Shown here: in pieces, positions 20,903-29,681 of the stretch
Position numbering within the stretch: the stretch's first letter is position 1
Layout of the letters: every line of letters begins with the position of its first letter
Assembly: GCA_002377645.1 (NCBI GenBank)
Contig: DFQF01000057.1
Coordinates: forward strand, 1-43,832
Reading direction: 5' to 3'
Length of the DNA stretch: 43,832 nt
DNA from: Nitrospinaceae bacterium UBA3496
GTDB lineage: Bacteria > UBA8248
Notes under the pieces: generated by a model
What the model was told of the DNA's origin: nothing
Database searches by the model: none
What the model saw: the letters and a program-made list of their open reading frames with translations, nothing else
Program-made: the position numbers and the translations under genes

Positions 20903-21703
20903 ATGGGTTTGAATTCAGATAAAATTATTTGTGACAAAAAAGGGTCTATTGCAACCGTAATAATCAATGCTCCTGACAGAATGAATGCAATAGAATTAGA
21001 AATGTGGGCAGAAATTCAAAAGGTAATGTCTAAGTTGTCGGGCGATTCTTCGGTTCGTGTTGTTGTTTTTAGAGGAGAAGGGAGTAAAGCATTTTCTTCA
21101 GGTGCTGATATTTCAAGATTTGCAGAAGAACGTTTTAATTCAAAACAAGCTAAAAATTATGCGTCCTCGGGATTTTTGGAAGGGTTGAAATCGGTTGGCA
21201 GTTTTCCAAAACCAGTTCTTTCTTTAATACAAGGTTATTGTGTAGGTGGTGGGATGGAGCTAGCTGCTGCTACTGACTTAAGAATAGCAGGAGAGAGCAG
21301 TATGTTTGGAATCCCTGCAGCCAAATTAGGATTAGTTGCTGGGCATTCAGAGTTAAAACATTTTGTTCAAAAAATTGGACCAACAAAAACAATAGAAATG
21401 CTTTTTACTGGTAGACTTTATACTTCGAATGAAATGTTTTCTGCAGGATATTTAACACAAATTGTACCTGACATAGAAGTTGAAAAAACTACATATGATT
21501 TAGCAGAAAGAATTGCTTCTTTGTCTCCATTGTCACATATGTGGCATAAAAGTTTTATAGATCGGATTTTATTAGATCCAAGCTTCCACTCATTATCAGA
21601 AAAAGATTTTAACGAAGAATTTGACTGCTTTGATACAGAAGATTTTAAAGAAGGTGTTAGTGCTTTTCTTGAAAAGAGAAAAGCAAATTTTAAAGGGAGA
21701 TAG
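20903..21703 (+). CDS. Enoyl-CoA hydratase/isomerase (crotonase) family protein
   Basis: The protein of about 266 residues has the crotonase fold. The oxyanion-hole segments AFSSGADISRFAEE and GYCVGGGMELAAATDLRIA are present. The first catalytic acid (Glu in GGGMELA) is retained, but the position of the second, normally Glu in a PE..LG motif, reads GIPAAKLGLVAG. It may therefore be an isomerase, a decarboxylase or another crotonase rather than a hydratase. A strong GGAGG at 20887-20891 supports ATG 20903 over the GTG at 20885. A CoA transferase gene follows after 32 nt, suggesting an acyl-CoA pathway. Confidence 0.9.
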   Translation: MGLNSDKIICDKKGSIATVIINAPDRMNAIELEMWAEIQKVMSKLSGDSSVRVVVFRGEGSKAFSSGADISRFAEERFNSKQAKNYASSGFLEGLKSVGSFPKPVLSLIQGYCVGGGMELAAATDLRIAGESSMFGIPAAKLGLVAGHSELKHFVQKIGPTKTIEMLFTGRLYTSNEMFSAGYLTQIVPDIEVEKTTYDLAERIASLSPLSHMWHKSFIDRILLDPSFHSLSEKDFNEEFDCFDTEDFKEGVSAFLEKRKANFKGR

Positions 21704-21735
21704 AAATCGAAACGACTCATGGTGCTTTAGAGGGA

Positions 21736-22905
21736 ATGAAGGTAATAGAAGTTTGTCAAGTAATGGCAGGCCCATTTTGTGGTTGTTTGTTAGCAGATAT
21801 GGGTGCTGATGTAATGAAAGTAGAAAATCCAGATGGTGGAGATACCGCAAGAGACATGGGCCGTTATTTTGATGGTGGTGAAGGACATGGTTTTATGAAT
21901 CTTAATCGGAACAAACGTAGTATAGTTGTTAACCTCAAGAAAGAGTCAGGAATAAAACTTTTAAAAGAATTGATAAAAAAAGTTGATGTTTTTGTCGAAA
22001 ACTTAAGGCCCGGCACAATTGATAGAATGGGATTGGGCTATAATGATCTAAAAAGTATAAATAATGCTATTATTTATGCCTCGATTTCAGGATATGGCAA
22101 AACAGGCCCTTTTTCTGAAAAAGGCGGGTTTGATTTAGTGTCCCAAGGACTTTCAAGTCTAATGAGTTTTACAGGAGAGCAGGGAGGGACACCTTCTAAA
22201 ATACCAGTTCCAATTTGTGATTTAAATGCTGGAATGTATACAGCATTTTCTATTTTGTCTGCATACATACATAAACAAAAAACAGGTTTTGGACAGTTTA
22301 TTGATACTTCACTTACAGATTCAGGACTAGGATATACTTTTTGGGCGGCCTCTCAATTTTTTCCAACTGGGGAAATCCCTGTTCCTCGAGGTTCTGCCCA
22401 TGAAATGACAGCTCCATATCAAGCGATCAAATGTAAAGATGGTTTTTTAGTTTTAGGTGCTGCAAACCAAAAAAGCTGGGAAAGATTATGCAAAGCGATT
22501 GAAAGAGAAGAACTTTTAATACACCCAGATTATGCGGAAAATTCGTCTAGAACAGAAAATTACAAGCAACTTGCAAAGGATCTTGAGTTAGAGTTTGTGA
22601 AGAAAAACAGAGATGAATGGATTAAATTATTAGATGAAGCAAAAGTACCCTGTGGTCCTATTTTAAATATGCAGGAAACATTCTCACATCCACAAATTCA
22701 AGCTCGAAACATGTGTATTGAGATAGATCATCCGAAAGCAGGCCCTGTAAAGGTTTTGGGATTTCCTCCAAAACTTTCTTTGACTCCCGGTATTATAAGA
22801 AAACCCTCTCCTGTTTTAGGGGAACACACAGACGAAATTCTACTTGAATACGGTAAGACCAAAGAAGCAATTTCAGAATTGCGAAAAAAGAAAATTATCA
22901 ATTAA
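21736..22905 (+). CDS. Family III (CaiB/BaiF) CoA transferase
   Basis: This enzyme transfers CoA between carboxylic acids. The 389 residues include CQVMAGPFCGCLLADMGADVMKVE, split by family convention into the Rossmann nucleotide fold, then VFVENLRPGTIDRMGLGY, ASISGYGKTGPFSEKGGFD and the region around DLNAGMYTAFSILSAY that carries the catalytic Asp. The start is uncertain. ATG 21736 has its Shine-Dalgarno only 1 nt away, and the conserved LEG segment lies upstream of it. No ATG, GTG or TTG exists between the in-frame stop at 21691-21693 and 21736. It is flanked by a crotonase and rsmI. Confidence 0.92.
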   Translation: MKVIEVCQVMAGPFCGCLLADMGADVMKVENPDGGDTARDMGRYFDGGEGHGFMNLNRNKRSIVVNLKKESGIKLLKELIKKVDVFVENLRPGTIDRMGLGYNDLKSINNAIIYASISGYGKTGPFSEKGGFDLVSQGLSSLMSFTGEQGGTPSKIPVPICDLNAGMYTAFSILSAYIHKQKTGFGQFIDTSLTDSGLGYTFWAASQFFPTGEIPVPRGSAHEMTAPYQAIKCKDGFLVLGAANQKSWERLCKAIEREELLIHPDYAENSSRTENYKQLAKDLELEFVKKNRDEWIKLLDEAKVPCGPILNMQETFSHPQIQARNMCIEIDHPKAGPVKVLGFPPKLSLTPGIIRKPSPVLGEHTDEILLEYGKTKEAISELRKKKIIN

Positions 22906-22916
22906 TAGAGGTTTAA

Positions 22917-23606
22917 ATGTCGGAACTTAGCCCCGGTATTTATCTTGTTTCAACACCGATTGGAAATCTAGGGGATTTGTCCGAACGTCAAATAGAAATA
23001 CTGTCAGAGTGCGATTTGATTGCATGCGAAGATACTCGAAGATCAAAAAAAATACTTGTTAAATTAAAATTAAAAAAAAACTTAATTAGCTATTATGAAC
23101 ATAATGAACTACGAAGATCCCTTACTTTGATAGATCATGTTTTAAATGGAAAGAGTGTAGCAGTTGTTTCTGATGCAGGAACACCTGGAATTTCTGATCC
23201 CGCTTATCGAGTTGTTTTAGAGGCAATAAAAAACAATGTTCCGATTATTCCTATTCCTGGACCTTGTTCAATTATTGCAGCGCTTGTTGCGTCTGGTTTG
23301 CCAACAGACAGTTTTATTTTTGAAGGTTTTTTGCCGCAAAAAGGAGAAAAAAGGAGAGAAAGAATTCAAACATTACTCAATGAAAATAGAACAGTTGTTG
23401 TGTTTGAATCACCTTTTAGGATACATAAGCTAGTTGACCAAATTGTTTTGCTTGATTCTGAACGAAAAATTGTAATAGCTCGCGAACTTACAAAAGTATA
23501 TGAGGAATTTATTAGAGGAACTTCTTTAGAAGTTTCTCAACTTTTAAGCAATAGAAAGTTAAAGGGCGAAATTGTCGTCATAATAGATCGAAAAAAAATC
23601 AACTGA
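22917..23606 (+). CDS. rsmI: 16S rRNA (cytidine-1402 2'-O) methyltransferase RsmI
   Basis: RsmI 2'-O-methylates C1402 in the ribosomal P site using SAM. The 229 residues show the family motifs LVSTPIGNLGDLSERQ, IACEDTRRSKKIL, VVSDAGTPGISDPAYRVV, IPIPGPCSIIAALVASGLP and FEGFLPQKGEKRRERI. At 229 residues it lacks the C-terminal extension of E. coli RsmI (286). The 3' end overlaps the converging MFS gene by 8 nt. Confidence 0.95.
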   Translation: MSELSPGIYLVSTPIGNLGDLSERQIEILSECDLIACEDTRRSKKILVKLKLKKNLISYYEHNELRRSLTLIDHVLNGKSVAVVSDAGTPGISDPAYRVVLEAIKNNVPIIPIPGPCSIIAALVASGLPTDSFIFEGFLPQKGEKRRERIQTLLNENRTVVVFESPFRIHKLVDQIVLLDSERKIVIARELTKVYEEFIRGTSLEVSQLLSNRKLKGEIVVIIDRKKIN

Positions 23607-24891
23607 TTTTTTTCTCACGCTGTATGGTTCTATGAAGTAAAATTGATAAAAACAAAGCAAAAAACATTAAGCATGAAATAGTTATAAAAGGAATTGTATA
23701 GCTTTTAGTTGCATCAAACATGAAACCTGCAAAAGGAGGGCCTAAGACCCCTCCGAATCCGTAACAGATTTCCATAAATCCTATGATAATCCCATAATTA
23801 GGACCTTCAAAACAATCGCCGCAAAGAGCTGAATAACATGCACTCATAGCCCCAGTACCGATTCCGTAAATAATCGCAAAAATAAAACCATAGGTTAAGC
23901 TCGAACCAAAATTTGGCAATAGTATTAAAAAAACAATGCCCATGCCAACTATAAAGGAAGCAAGCGAGACCCCATATGCACGTCCAATCAGATCGCCTAC
24001 CCAACCCCCAATTACACTGCCTATTGTTCTTATAAATCCGACGGAACCGAAAATAATAGCTGCTGTTACGGGTAGATATTTTACATCTATAAGATAAAGG
24101 GCAAGTTGACTCATAATTGTGTTGTTATTAAAACCAATTCCGAAAACTATAACCATTAAAAACCAAAACCTTTGATCATGACGAACCTCTTTAAAAACAT
24201 CACGTATTCCTTTTTTCTGATGTTTTTCTCCATAAACTTTTTCAAAATCTTCTTTTGAACGTGGTGGATCCCCATCGGGTCCTTGACCCACATCTTCGGG
24301 ATGATCTCTAAGGAAAAGAAAGCCGGTGGGAGCTATTACAAAAAGAATTACTAGCCCAAATATGAGATAGGTTATTCTCCATCCAAAAATTGAAATTAGA
24401 CGCTCTAAAATGGGAGCAAGGAACAAAATGCCTATACCTATTCCTGATAGTGCAATACCTGTTGCTCTGCCTCTTTTTTGTATAAACCAACGTGGCATAA
24501 TTGCACTGTGGGTAGCGAATCCACTCAAGGCTAATCCGCCGCCGAGAAAAAACCCTATTAACAAATAAACTTCAAAAATCGAGGAAATAAAATAGGATAA
24601 AATTAAGGAGATTCCTAAAACAACAGAACCCCATGGCATTATAGCTTTAGGACCGTATTTGTCTAAAAGAGAGCCAGCTAGAGGAGCTCCTAGTGCATAG
24701 GTTGCCATTGAAAGAGCAAAAGCACCACCTAGCAATCCTCTGCCCCATTCGAATTCTTCGATTAGTGGAACCTGAAATATCCCAAAGGAGAACCGAGTGA
24801 CGACATGGAATGCCAGTGTAAAATGAGAGAGACAGACAATGACCCAACCATAATAAAAGGTAGAAGAAGTTTTGTTTTCTTTTGTGTTCAT
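23599..24891 (-). CDS. MFS transporter, monocarboxylate/OFA-like
   Basis: The 430-residue protein has about 12 hydrophobic segments and the MFS loop motif LDKYGPKAIMPWG between helices 2 and 3. A second copy, GDLIGRAYGVSLA, lies between helices 8 and 9. The N-terminus YYGWVIVCLSHFTLAFHVV resembles oxalate/formate antiporter and monocarboxylate carriers. The central cytoplasmic loop is charged (PEDVGQGPDGDPPRSKEDF). It is the last gene of a three-gene minus-strand run with a CoA transferase and a deacetylase, which fits uptake of an organic acid. The substrate is inferred only loosely. Confidence 0.88.
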   Translation of the reverse strand: MNTKENKTSSTFYYGWVIVCLSHFTLAFHVVTRFSFGIFQVPLIEEFEWGRGLLGGAFALSMATYALGAPLAGSLLDKYGPKAIMPWGSVVLGISLILSYFISSIFEVYLLIGFFLGGGLALSGFATHSAIMPRWFIQKRGRATGIALSGIGIGILFLAPILERLISIFGWRITYLIFGLVILFVIAPTGFLFLRDHPEDVGQGPDGDPPRSKEDFEKVYGEKHQKKGIRDVFKEVRHDQRFWFLMVIVFGIGFNNNTIMSQLALYLIDVKYLPVTAAIIFGSVGFIRTIGSVIGGWVGDLIGRAYGVSLASFIVGMGIVFLILLPNFGSSLTYGFIFAIIYGIGTGAMSACYSALCGDCFEGPNYGIIIGFMEICYGFGGVLGPPFAGFMFDATKSYTIPFITISCLMFFALFLSILLHRTIQREKKIS

Positions 24892-24930
24892 TAGAGGTAA
24901 AGACCCCTTTTTTATAATGCAAAAGAAGAT

Positions 24931-25815
24931 TTAAGCATTTATAAAGGATAACGAAGTTTGTAAGTGAATGTCTACGGTGTCTTCAGGATCTTCTGCATAA
25001 CCTCCGCCTAAAGTTCCCGCTATGGGAATAGACAATTTTTTACAACTTTCTATAACTAATTCATCTCTTTTTTGTAAGCCTTTCTTTGTAATTTTCAAAG
25101 AACCTAATTGATCACCAGAAAAAGGGTCGGCACCGGCTTGATAGATAACTAACTCAGGACGGTGTGAATTAAGAATTTTTGGAATAATTTTTTCTATATG
25201 TCCTAAATAATCATTGTCTCCAGTTAGGTCATAAAGACCAATATCTAAATCGCTCTTTTCTTTTATTGGATAAATATTTTGCTGGTGAATCGAAAAGGTG
25301 AATACTCTATCATCGTTTCTGAAAATTCTGGCTGTTCCATTTCCTTGATGTAAATCACAATCTATTACGAGTGCACGTTTAATTTTACTTTCGTTTTGCA
25401 AGACTGCAATCGCGACAGCTATATCATTAATATAGCAAAATCCTTCTGCTTTATTTTTAAATGCATGATGAAACCCACCATTTAAATTTATAGCATAGTT
25501 TTTTTGTAGAGCTTTTTTTGCTGCAAGTATTGTCCCTCCAGTAGCATACAGGAAAAAGTCTGCGATATGATTGTCCAAAGGCAACTCGCTGGAAATTGTT
25601 TTTGAGGTGTGTTTTCCAGAGAGGAACTCGTGAATGTATTCGCTCGAGTGGACTAAAGTTAATTCTTTAATGTTCGCCTTTAAAGGCTTACAAAAATTTT
25701 GTTTTTTAATATTCAATGCATTCAATCTGTCAAAAATTTTTTTATATTTATCTATTTGCATAACATGGTTGCCGATCTCTGCGTGGTATTTTGGGTGGAA
25801 GATTATGGAGGTCAT
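24931..25815 (-). CDS. HDAC/AcuC-fold deacetylase
   Basis: This zinc-dependent amidohydrolase of the histone deacetylase superfamily is 294 residues long, close to the compact bacterial class related to HDAC11. The catalytic His pair is at 116-117 (GGFHHAFKNKAEGFCYIND). Zinc ligands are Asp154 and His156 (VIDCDLHQGNGT) and Asp230 (YQAGADPFSGD). The glycine-rich loop GTLGGGYAED is present. Substrates in bacteria include acetylpolyamines and acetyl-CoA synthetase lysines; which applies here is unknown. It lies 9 nt after a CoA transferase gene and 39 nt before an MFS carrier. Confidence 0.92.
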   Translation of the reverse strand: MTSIIFHPKYHAEIGNHVMQIDKYKKIFDRLNALNIKKQNFCKPLKANIKELTLVHSSEYIHEFLSGKHTSKTISSELPLDNHIADFFLYATGGTILAAKKALQKNYAINLNGGFHHAFKNKAEGFCYINDIAVAIAVLQNESKIKRALVIDCDLHQGNGTARIFRNDDRVFTFSIHQQNIYPIKEKSDLDIGLYDLTGDNDYLGHIEKIIPKILNSHRPELVIYQAGADPFSGDQLGSLKITKKGLQKRDELVIESCKKLSIPIAGTLGGGYAEDPEDTVDIHLQTSLSFINA

Positions 25816-25824
25816 TTCAGATGG

Positions 25825-27024
25825 TTAAATAATTTTTGAGTCAGAGAATTTTTTTAAATCTGCTTTAGAATATCCTAATTTTAACAAAACTTCTTCAGTA
25901 TGCTTTCCTTTGGGTGGACCAGCCCATCGTATTTTGCCTGGAGATTCGCTTAGTTGTGGTATTATATTTGGCATTTTAATTTTCCCCAATTCTTCATCTT
26001 CTATTTCAGCAAAAGTTCCTCTTTCTTTTACATGAGGATCTGACATTAGCTGTGCGATATCATTTACCGGAGCTAGTGCGCTTTCATGTTTAGCAAAATG
26101 TTGGATAGTTTCCTCTAAAGTATGAATTTTGATCCAATCTTGTATTGCTTTGTCTAGTTCTTTCATATTAAGAACCCTACCCTCTTGGGTCGACATTCTT
26201 TTATCTTCAGCCAAATCTTTTCTCCCAACAGCTTCCATAGTTCTTTTAAAAATACTGTCTGTGCTGCAAGAAATAGCTACATATCTGCCATCTTTGCATT
26301 TGTAAGTATTTCTTGGTGCAGAAAATGGAATTGTATTTCCAGTTCTCTCTTGTATTTTTCCCAATTGATCGTACTCAAGCGATTGAGGACCCAAAAGATG
26401 AGTTATTGGTTCATATATTGAGACGTCTATTTCTTGACCTGAGGTGTTATGAACATCTCTATGATAGAGTGCCATCATAACAGCATAAGTTCCGCATAAT
26501 GCACTTATTCCATCAGCAAGAGGAATTGAAGGGAGTGTTGGGGTAGATTCTGGATTTCCTGTTATGTGAGCAAAGCCACTCATTGCTTCTGCAAGTGTTC
26601 CAAAACCCGGTCTGCGAGAATATTTTCCTTTTTGCCCAAACCCACTTGTTCTAACTAAAATGAGTTTTGGATTAATTTTATGGAGCTCTTTAAACGACAA
26701 ATTCCATTTTTCTAGCGTTCCGGGCCTAAAATTTTCAACTAAAACATCAGAACTTTTACAAAGATTTTTAAGAATTTCCTGTCCTTTTTTTGTTGAAATA
26801 TTGCATGTTACGGATTTTTTATTTCTTCCTGCAAATTTCCACCATAATGAAATGCCGTTTTTTTTGGATGCAAAATTTCTCAGAGAATCTCCTTTAGGAT
26901 GTTCTATTTTCACGACGTCAGCACCAAAATCGGCCATATACGTTGCAATCCAAGGACCAGCAAACAATGTGCCGACATCAACTACTTTAATCCCTTGTAA
27001 TGGGAAAGATTTTTCAGATGACAT
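25825..27024 (-). CDS. Family III (CaiB/BaiF) CoA transferase
   Basis: The 399-residue CoA transferase starts FPLQGIKVVDVGTLFAGPW and has ATYMADFGADVVKIEHPKGD, VLVENFRPGTLEKWNLSF, VRTSGFGQKGKYSRRPGFG and IPLADGISALCGTYAVMMAL (catalytic Asp region). It is only distantly similar to the paralogue at 21736. As first gene of the minus-strand run with the deacetylase and MFS carrier, it probably activates or exchanges the acid taken up by the carrier (inference). Confidence 0.93.
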   Translation of the reverse strand: MSSEKSFPLQGIKVVDVGTLFAGPWIATYMADFGADVVKIEHPKGDSLRNFASKKNGISLWWKFAGRNKKSVTCNISTKKGQEILKNLCKSSDVLVENFRPGTLEKWNLSFKELHKINPKLILVRTSGFGQKGKYSRRPGFGTLAEAMSGFAHITGNPESTPTLPSIPLADGISALCGTYAVMMALYHRDVHNTSGQEIDVSIYEPITHLLGPQSLEYDQLGKIQERTGNTIPFSAPRNTYKCKDGRYVAISCSTDSIFKRTMEAVGRKDLAEDKRMSTQEGRVLNMKELDKAIQDWIKIHTLEETIQHFAKHESALAPVNDIAQLMSDPHVKERGTFAEIEDEELGKIKMPNIIPQLSESPGKIRWAGPPKGKHTEEVLLKLGYSKADLKKFSDSKII

Positions 27025-27194
27025 AGTATTTCCAAGAGAAGTAATTTTTTAAATGTTTGATTTATTGACTATACTAGGAAAGACAATTTTTCAAAACCAA
27101 TATTTATGTGATAATGATGGGAATGAAATATTTATATTTCTTTGATATAAATTCTATTAGCTCTTTTATTTTTTAGTTTCTAAATGAGGTAAGA

Positions 27195-28229
27195 ATGCGG
27201 ATTGTTATTTCATTAATCACTTTCCTTGTAATTTCGTTTCCTATTGCAGTTACTGATTTTTCTAATAATACCAGAGAAATAAATACATACATTGGATCAA
27301 TAGCTGAAGCTAGAAGATTTGGAGGCATGAGAAGTTTTGGTTTTAGGGGTTCAAGAGGGCTTTTTAGCAGAAGAGCTTTTGGAGGACGCTCTCGTTTTGG
27401 ATCTTTTGGTTCGAGAAGATCTGGTTTTGGCAGAAGAGGATTTACTAGGAGGCCTGCTTTTGGTGGATTCGGAAGAAGTATGTTTGCCGGAATAGGAGGT
27501 TTTTTCCTAGGAAGTATGCTCGGAAGAATGCTTTTTCCTGGAATGGGTTATGGGGGGTATGGAGGTGGCTTCGGACTTTTAGAGATGATTTTAATTTTTG
27601 GAGGAATTTTTCTCCTTATGAGATTTATTAGAAATCGTTCGTTTGCCAGAAGTGCTAGTTATTCTCATGCAAATACAGGAATTCAAACTGATCCTTACCA
27701 AATAAATTCCGGTTATGGTTATGATGATTCAGGATACGACAACGAAGATAGACAATCAGAAGAAGAAGCTTATGCTGGTCGCGAAGTTGATGAAGGACTG
27801 CGAAATTTAGGAAAGACAGATAATTCTTTTTCCGCGGATACTTTTTCGAGACTAATGAGGACAAATTTTATACGTTTTCAGGAAGCTTACTCCAATCGTG
27901 ATATTTCTAAAATCACAGATTTGGTTGATGGAGATATTCTCAAAAGTTGCGAAATTGATATTGAAGAAATGCGTAGAGAAAAGACCATTAATAAACTCGA
28001 AAATATCAATATAGAAAAAAGTGAATTTGTAGAAGTTTGGCAAGAAAACGGCTTTGATTTTATTACGATTCGATACGAAGTTAGTCTTTTAGATTATGTA
28101 GTACACGAAGGATCTGGAGAACATATTTCTGGAAGTACTTCTGCTCCAATTCACTTTATAGAACATTGGACTTGGGCAAGAAAAACTGGACCCAATGGAT
28201 GGTTTTTGTCTGCAATTGAACAGGTTTGA
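27195..28229 (+). CDS. Tim44-like domain protein with Gly/Arg-rich N-terminus
   Basis: The 344-residue protein has a signal or anchor segment (IVISLITFLVISFPIAVT), then a very basic Gly/Phe/Arg/Ser-rich stretch (about 38-100). Two hydrophobic segments follow (IGGFFLGSMLGRMLFPGM and LEMILIFGGIFLLMRFI). An acidic linker leads to a C-terminal Tim44/MRPL45-type domain (about 205-344: FSADTFSRLMRTNFIRFQEAY, HFIEHWTWARK, GWFLSAIEQV). Bacterial members are membrane-associated proteins of unclear function. It is transcribed divergently from the CoA transferase and ends 1 nt before the converging small membrane-protein gene. Confidence 0.85.
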   Translation: MRIVISLITFLVISFPIAVTDFSNNTREINTYIGSIAEARRFGGMRSFGFRGSRGLFSRRAFGGRSRFGSFGSRRSGFGRRGFTRRPAFGGFGRSMFAGIGGFFLGSMLGRMLFPGMGYGGYGGGFGLLEMILIFGGIFLLMRFIRNRSFARSASYSHANTGIQTDPYQINSGYGYDDSGYDNEDRQSEEEAYAGREVDEGLRNLGKTDNSFSADTFSRLMRTNFIRFQEAYSNRDISKITDLVDGDILKSCEIDIEEMRREKTINKLENINIEKSEFVEVWQENGFDFITIRYEVSLLDYVVHEGSGEHISGSTSAPIHFIEHWTWARKTGPNGWFLSAIEQV

Positions 28230-28230
28230 T

Positions 28231-28563
28231 TTAATTTTTTCCTGAAGTATCGTCATTTGTTTCGTCGAGGTGTTCTTCCCCGTATTTTTTTCCACCTTCC
28301 CAGTCTTTAAGTGACCACCATAAGTAAATAATTGTGGACATAATTATCAACATAATGATACCGAAAATAAAAATAAATTCTTTTGAGAGAGAAGAACGAT
28401 AATTTGTATTTATTTTTGTTTTGGGTGTTTTGATTGTTTTTTGCGATTTCACATCTATGGGCGTAGTCTGATACTTATTTAAGGTAATGTAGCCAAGGCC
28501 AAACAATACAGACAATATTATTGCCGAACAAATCGGCCATTTTATTCCTTTTTTTTCATTCAA
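28231..28563 (-). CDS. Small two-span membrane protein of unknown function
   Basis: The 110 residues hold two hydrophobic helices: about 10-27 (PICSAIILSVLFGLGYITL) and about 63-85 (FIFIFGIIMLIIMSTIIYLWW). Between them is a Lys/Thr-rich loop, and the tail is acidic. I do not recognise a family. The start overlaps the end of the LLM oxidoreductase gene by 4 nt (ATGA), which supports it being a real, translationally coupled gene. It converges on the Tim44-like gene. Confidence 0.65.
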   Translation of the reverse strand: MNEKKGIKWPICSAIILSVLFGLGYITLNKYQTTPIDVKSQKTIKTPKTKINTNYRSSLSKEFIFIFGIIMLIIMSTIIYLWWSLKDWEGGKKYGEEHLDETNDDTSGKN

Positions 28564-29528
28564 TCTCTTGTCCTCGCAATAACTTCTTCAGAAAGTAATG
28601 CCAGCTGATCCAGTTCTTCTTCTGGAGGGCCTGCATGTTTAAACACAAAATGTTTGGCTCCAGCATTTTTAAAATTTTCAATCTCTTCCACGCATTTTTC
28701 AGGAGGGCCAAAAATAAGATATTTTTCAGCAATACCATTAAAATCCATATTATATCTTCGAGAAAGGTTTTTAATGCCGCTTGTAAGTGCACGTTTTTCA
28801 TCTTTATGTGAATAAATAAATGCGTGATGAGCTGGTGTCCACAGCCCTTCATCTATTTGAAGGGTTGTTCCTATTTTATTTGCATAATTATGCATCTGTT
28901 GTAATCCATCTTTAAATTTTTCAGATGAATAAAGATACGAGATATATCCATTTCCTTTTGTGACTGCACGTTTCCTTGCAGCATCACTTCTTCCACCAAC
29001 CCAAATTGGCGGACCACCTTTTGTCAGAGGAGCGGGAGTTTGTCTTACGGAACTAAAATTCCAAAATTTACCTTTATGCTGAACATTTTCACCGGTCCAA
29101 AGTTTTTTAATTATTTCTATTGATTCATCTGTTCTTTTGCTTCGTTCTGCAACAGGCACTCCGCAAAGCTCAAACTCCTTTTGTCCCTCACCACCAATAC
29201 CTATTCCAAAAATAAATCTATTGCCACCGCTTAAAAAATCAACTGTGGCTGCAATTTTTGCAGAGATAGCAGGTCTTCGAAGAGGAACTAAAAAAACAGC
29301 AGTACCTATCGTTATTTTAGATGTTTTTACAGCGAATGCTGCAAGAGTTGTTAGGCTATCTGTATAATGTCCATGAAATGCTACATGATCACCCATCCAC
29401 AAAGAATCGTATCCGCAATTCTCTGCCTGTACAGCAAAGTTTAAAATTTCTTCGGGGGCAGGAATTTTTTCAGGATGTAAGCTTGCGCTTACACCAAACT
29501 TAGTTTTAACCATCTTTCTATTTTGCAC
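28560..29528 (-). CDS. LLM-class flavin-dependent oxidoreductase
   Basis: This TIM-barrel, luciferase-like oxidoreductase of 322 residues has the segments FAVQAENCGYDSLWMGDH, TLAAFAVKTSKITIGTAV, FLSGGNRFIFGIGIGGEG, RSKRTDESIEIIKKLW and GGPPIWVGGRSDAARKRA, which mark the F420/FMN-dependent group. Cofactor choice (F420 or FMN) cannot be decided from sequence alone, and no F420 biosynthesis gene is in the window. The start is GTG 29528 or ATG 29513. It is divergent from the DUF1015 gene. Confidence 0.9.
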   Translation of the reverse strand: MQNRKMVKTKFGVSASLHPEKIPAPEEILNFAVQAENCGYDSLWMGDHVAFHGHYTDSLTTLAAFAVKTSKITIGTAVFLVPLRRPAISAKIAATVDFLSGGNRFIFGIGIGGEGQKEFELCGVPVAERSKRTDESIEIIKKLWTGENVQHKGKFWNFSSVRQTPAPLTKGGPPIWVGGRSDAARKRAVTKGNGYISYLYSSEKFKDGLQQMHNYANKIGTTLQIDEGLWTPAHHAFIYSHKDEKRALTSGIKNLSRRYNMDFNGIAEKYLIFGPPEKCVEEIENFKNAGAKHFVFKHAGPPEEELDQLALLSEEVIARTRD

Positions 29529-29681
29529 TCAATTTTGTTTATAAAAACCATCTCAGACAAACTCTATCATTGAATGAAATTCTTATGTAGACCTATCACT
29601 AAACTAAATATTTTTATATTGTGACATTTATCTGGTTTAATAGTTTTTTATCTTTTTTACTGTAATAGGAAAGGATTAAAG

